Positions 61,817 through 64,000 of a stretch of 64,000 bases of DNA are shown here, piece by piece; position 1 is the first letter of the stretch; each line of letters opens with the position of its first letter. Location of the stretch: assembly GCF_007678455.1 (NCBI RefSeq), contig NZ_VEEP01000001.1, positions 372,001-436,000 of the forward strand. The letters are read 5' to 3'. The notes below the pieces were generated by a model, which saw only the letters and a program-made list of their open reading frames with translations, was not told the origin of the DNA and searched no databases. This stretch comes from Cytobacillus oceanisediminis 2691 (GTDB lineage Bacteria; Bacillota; Bacilli; Bacillales; Cytobacillaceae). Made by a program: the position numbers and the translations under genes.

Positions 61817-63931
61817 ATGGATCAGATGAAGCAATCACGAATCACAAAAAGGAGGAGCACAGCTCCCAATAAAATAGAACAGATGATTTCAGATATCATC
61901 TTTAAACATGTGACGGATCTTGTTTTTATCATGAAGGTAGAACCGGGATTTCAATTCCGTTACTTATTTGCGAATGAAAACGGGCTGCTTCACGCGGGAA
62001 TGGACCTGCGTGATATTGGAAGGACGATGGAGGAAGTATTGCCTGTTGACCGGTTGGCCCATTTGCAGCAGCAGTATGTAAAATCCGTGAAAACTGGTGA
62101 GGAAGTCGTTTTCCATCATGAAGTTGATCTGGAAAATGACAAACAGGTTCTTGGTGAGACGCTGCTGACCCCGGTCAAGAATGTTTCAGGGGACGTTCAA
62201 TATGTTGTAGCGGTAACCCGGGATATTACCGAAACGATGAAGGAAAAGAATAGATTGATTGACAGCGAGCAGCGCTATCGTTCACTTATCGACCATAATC
62301 TTGATGCGGTTTTTTCGATCGATCTAAAAGGAAAAATCCTTGATGTCAACCCTGCTGCACAAATATTGACCGGTTATACGGTCAAACAGCTTAAATCGAG
62401 GAAGATCACCAGCTTGATTTGCGAGAGTGACCTGCCGCCATTCTACGAACTTTTGACTGATACGAAACATGGAAATGCAAAGGAATCGCTTGATTGCCGC
62501 TTCATGCACCGAAAGGGCAATTTTCTGACCGTCCATTTGAAGACGATACCAATTGTGATACATTCTGAAATAAAAGGCATGTATATCATTATACGGGACC
62601 TTTCCGAACAGGCTAAAAATACCGAGTTGATAAGATACATGGCATTCCACGATCAGCTTACAGGGCTGCAAAACCGAAGGGCACTTCTAGATCATCTTGA
62701 TAGTCTTGTGAAAAGCCGAATGAAGCAAAAAACTCCATTCGCCCTTCTCTTTCTTGATATCGATCGGTTCAAGTACCTGAACGATACACTGGGTCATCTT
62801 GTTGGCGACCAGATTCTGAAACAGGTTGCCGATCGACTGGTCGAAATCCAAAAAGAAAACTGTACTGTGTATAGACAAGGCGGTGACGAATTCATTATTG
62901 TCCTTGAAGAAACAGGGAGGCTGGCTGCAGGTGAATTTGCGCAAAAAATATTATCCGGATTCAATGAATCCTTTTATTTCAATTCCCAGGAGTATTATAT
63001 AACACCAAGCATTGGAATCAGTCTTTATCCCAATGATGGCAGGGATGCTGAATCCTTGATTAAATATGCTGATGAAGCATTATATAGTGTTAAGGAAAAA
63101 GGGAAAGCACACTACCAATTTTATCGGTCGGACATGCAATCAACGGGCATTAATGTCATTACCCTAGAGGCCCATTTGCGAAAAGCTATCGAACGGGAAG
63201 AACTGGAACTTTATTTTCAGCCGCAAGTGAACTTAATTACCAATGAAGTCTCCAGCTTTGAAGCTTTGCTTAGATGGAACAGCATTGAATTAGGCTTTAT
63301 TTCTCCGGCTGAATTCATTCCGCTTGCAGAAGATACCGGGTTGATCATCCCAATCGGCAACTGGGTAATTGACAGGGCATGCCGTCAGATCAGGGAATGG
63401 TCTGAGAAGGCAGGGAGACCAATCAGGATTGCGGTCAATATATCCCCGAAGCAATTCTTGCAGCTCGATTTAGTCAGGGTAATTAAAAATGCGGTTGAAC
63501 AGCATGAAATAGATCCTGGTCTTCTGGAAATTGAGATCACAGAAGGAGCAATGCAGGATACGAAAGAAACGATCCCAACCCTAAAACGTTTGAAAAATCT
63601 AGGAATCAAAATTTCCGTTGATGATTTTGGGACAGGCTACTCATCACTCAGTTATTTAAAGCAGTTTCCTATTGATGTATTGAAAATTGACCAGAGTTTC
63701 ATAGGGGATATAAAGTATAACGGCAAGGATGCCGCCATCATAACAACCATCATTCACCTTGGCAAAAGCCTGGGCATGGAAGTGATTGCCGAAGGTGTCG
63801 AAGAGCCAAGCCAGGTGGAATTCCTGTCAAATGCCGATTGCGAAAAAGCCCAGGGGTTCTTTTTTGCCAGACCATTAAAAGTAATGGAAGCAGAAGAGAG
63901 ATTCATCCTGAAATCGAAAACAAGCAGCTGA
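61817..63931 (+). CDS. PAS-GGDEF-EAL cyclic-di-GMP protein
   Basis: A 704-residue cytosolic signalling protein. Two PAS domains (about 20-135 and 150-265) precede a GGDEF domain (about 275-430) with an intact GGDEF motif (355-359) and an EAL domain (about 445-700) with FEALLRW (Glu482), [16 protein letters not shown] and IAEGVE. Both cyclase and phosphodiesterase residues look intact, so it may be bifunctional; no RxxD inhibitory site is obvious before GGDEF. No membrane segment. It could adjust motility near cheV, by inference. A terminator follows. Confidence 0.92.
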   Translation: MDQMKQSRITKRRSTAPNKIEQMISDIIFKHVTDLVFIMKVEPGFQFRYLFANENGLLHAGMDLRDIGRTMEEVLPVDRLAHLQQQYVKSVKTGEEVVFHHEVDLENDKQVLGETLLTPVKNVSGDVQYVVAVTRDITETMKEKNRLIDSEQRYRSLIDHNLDAVFSIDLKGKILDVNPAAQILTGYTVKQLKSRKITSLICESDLPPFYELLTDTKHGNAKESLDCRFMHRKGNFLTVHLKTIPIVIHSEIKGMYIIIRDLSEQAKNTELIRYMAFHDQLTGLQNRRALLDHLDSLVKSRMKQKTPFALLFLDIDRFKYLNDTLGHLVGDQILKQVADRLVEIQKENCTVYRQGGDEFIIVLEETGRLAAGEFAQKILSGFNESFYFNSQEYYITPSIGISLYPNDGRDAESLIKYADEALYSVKEKGKAHYQFYRSDMQSTGINVITLEAHLRKAIEREELELYFQPQVNLITNEVSSFEALLRWNSIELGFISPAEFIPLAEDTGLIIPIGNWVIDRACRQIREWSEKAGRPIRIAVNISPKQFLQLDLVRVIKNAVEQHEIDPGLLEIEITEGAMQDTKETIPTLKRLKNLGIKISVDDFGTGYSSLSYLKQFPIDVLKIDQSFIGDIKYNGKDAAIITTIIHLGKSLGMEVIAEGVEEPSQVEFLSNADCEKAQGFFFARPLKVMEAEERFILKSKTSS

Positions 63932-63949
63932 TCAGCTGCTTGTTTTTTT
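63920..63949 (+). terminator. Terminator of the GGDEF-EAL gene
   Basis: Self-complementary ACAAGCAGCTGATCAGCTGC plus TTGT followed by T run; the TGA stop is at its centre. Confidence 0.88.
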
Positions 63950-64000
63950 GTGGCGGAGTGTAAATAATGTAAGTTCAGGCTGTGACAAAAACCTGAACGG

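Overview
The window is chromosomal DNA of a low-GC, endospore-forming Firmicute of the Bacillaceae. Evidence is an alpha/beta SASP gene, a SigI/RsgI pair, two Spo0E-type phosphatases, Fur-less aerobic housekeeping genes, strong GGAGG ribosome sites with many GTG/TTG starts, and gene order that tracks the Bacillus subtilis segment sigI-rsgI-sspD-ktrD-ykrP-(kinE)-mtnU-mtnE-mtnWXBD-clpE-ykvI-ykvS-ptsHI-ykwC-patA-cheV-ykyB-ykuD (synteny recalled from memory, not searched). I saw no tRNA, rRNA, CRISPR array, prophage or insertion sequence with a transposase. The genus is inferred only: something like Mesobacillus or a related Bacillus.

Layout. 1-3.6 kb: the end of an RND efflux pump, then a probable CcpA-controlled dehydrogenase pair (SDR plus aldehyde dehydrogenase). 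3.8-9.5 kb: a membrane protein, a secreted DUF5667 protein with a SigI-like promoter, sigI-rsgI, an SspD-type SASP and a KtrD potassium channel subunit. 9.5-13.3 kb: DUF3905, two tiny coupled spore-protein-like genes, a B12-binding radical SAM protein and an acyltransferase. 13.5-19.4 kb: a two-gene 2-oxoacid:ferredoxin oxidoreductase with an alpha-beta plus gamma-delta fusion layout, a PAS histidine kinase and an ArsR-type regulator that seems to start at ATT. 19.5-25.3 kb: methionine salvage (mtnU divergent from mtnE; mtnWXBD behind an S-box SAM riboswitch).

25.5-31.2 kb: a Spo0E-like gene, the electron-bifurcating fixABCX operon with cre and Fnr-like sites upstream, and a hemerythrin gene with a near-perfect Fnr/Rex palindrome centred 41.5 bp upstream of the predicted start. 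Together with the 2-oxoacid:ferredoxin oxidoreductase this makes a ferredoxin and low-oxygen theme that interrupts the B. subtilis-like backbone. 31-43.7 kb: efflux (Fsr-type MFS, RND), a kinase-fold phosphotransferase, LemA/TPM proteins, a MarR regulator, an M3 peptidase and clpE with CtsR operators over its promoter. 44-53.9 kb: ykvI, a lipoprotein, a CPBP protease, small genes, a MoxR/DUF58 operon and ptsHI.

54.08-54.87 kb holds the strangest object: a tandem array with an exact 52-bp period and no indels over 16 units, each junction an approximately 10-bp inverted repeat around a 9-nt loop. A short, unrelated-sequence array at 38.1 kb has the same 52-bp period and the same 9-nt loop. 54.9-64 kb: GNAT, ykwC, a third spore-protein-like small ORF, patA, DinB, an AT-rich dihydrofolate-reductase-like gene, cheV behind a textbook SigD promoter, ykyB, ykuD and a PAS-GGDEF-EAL protein.
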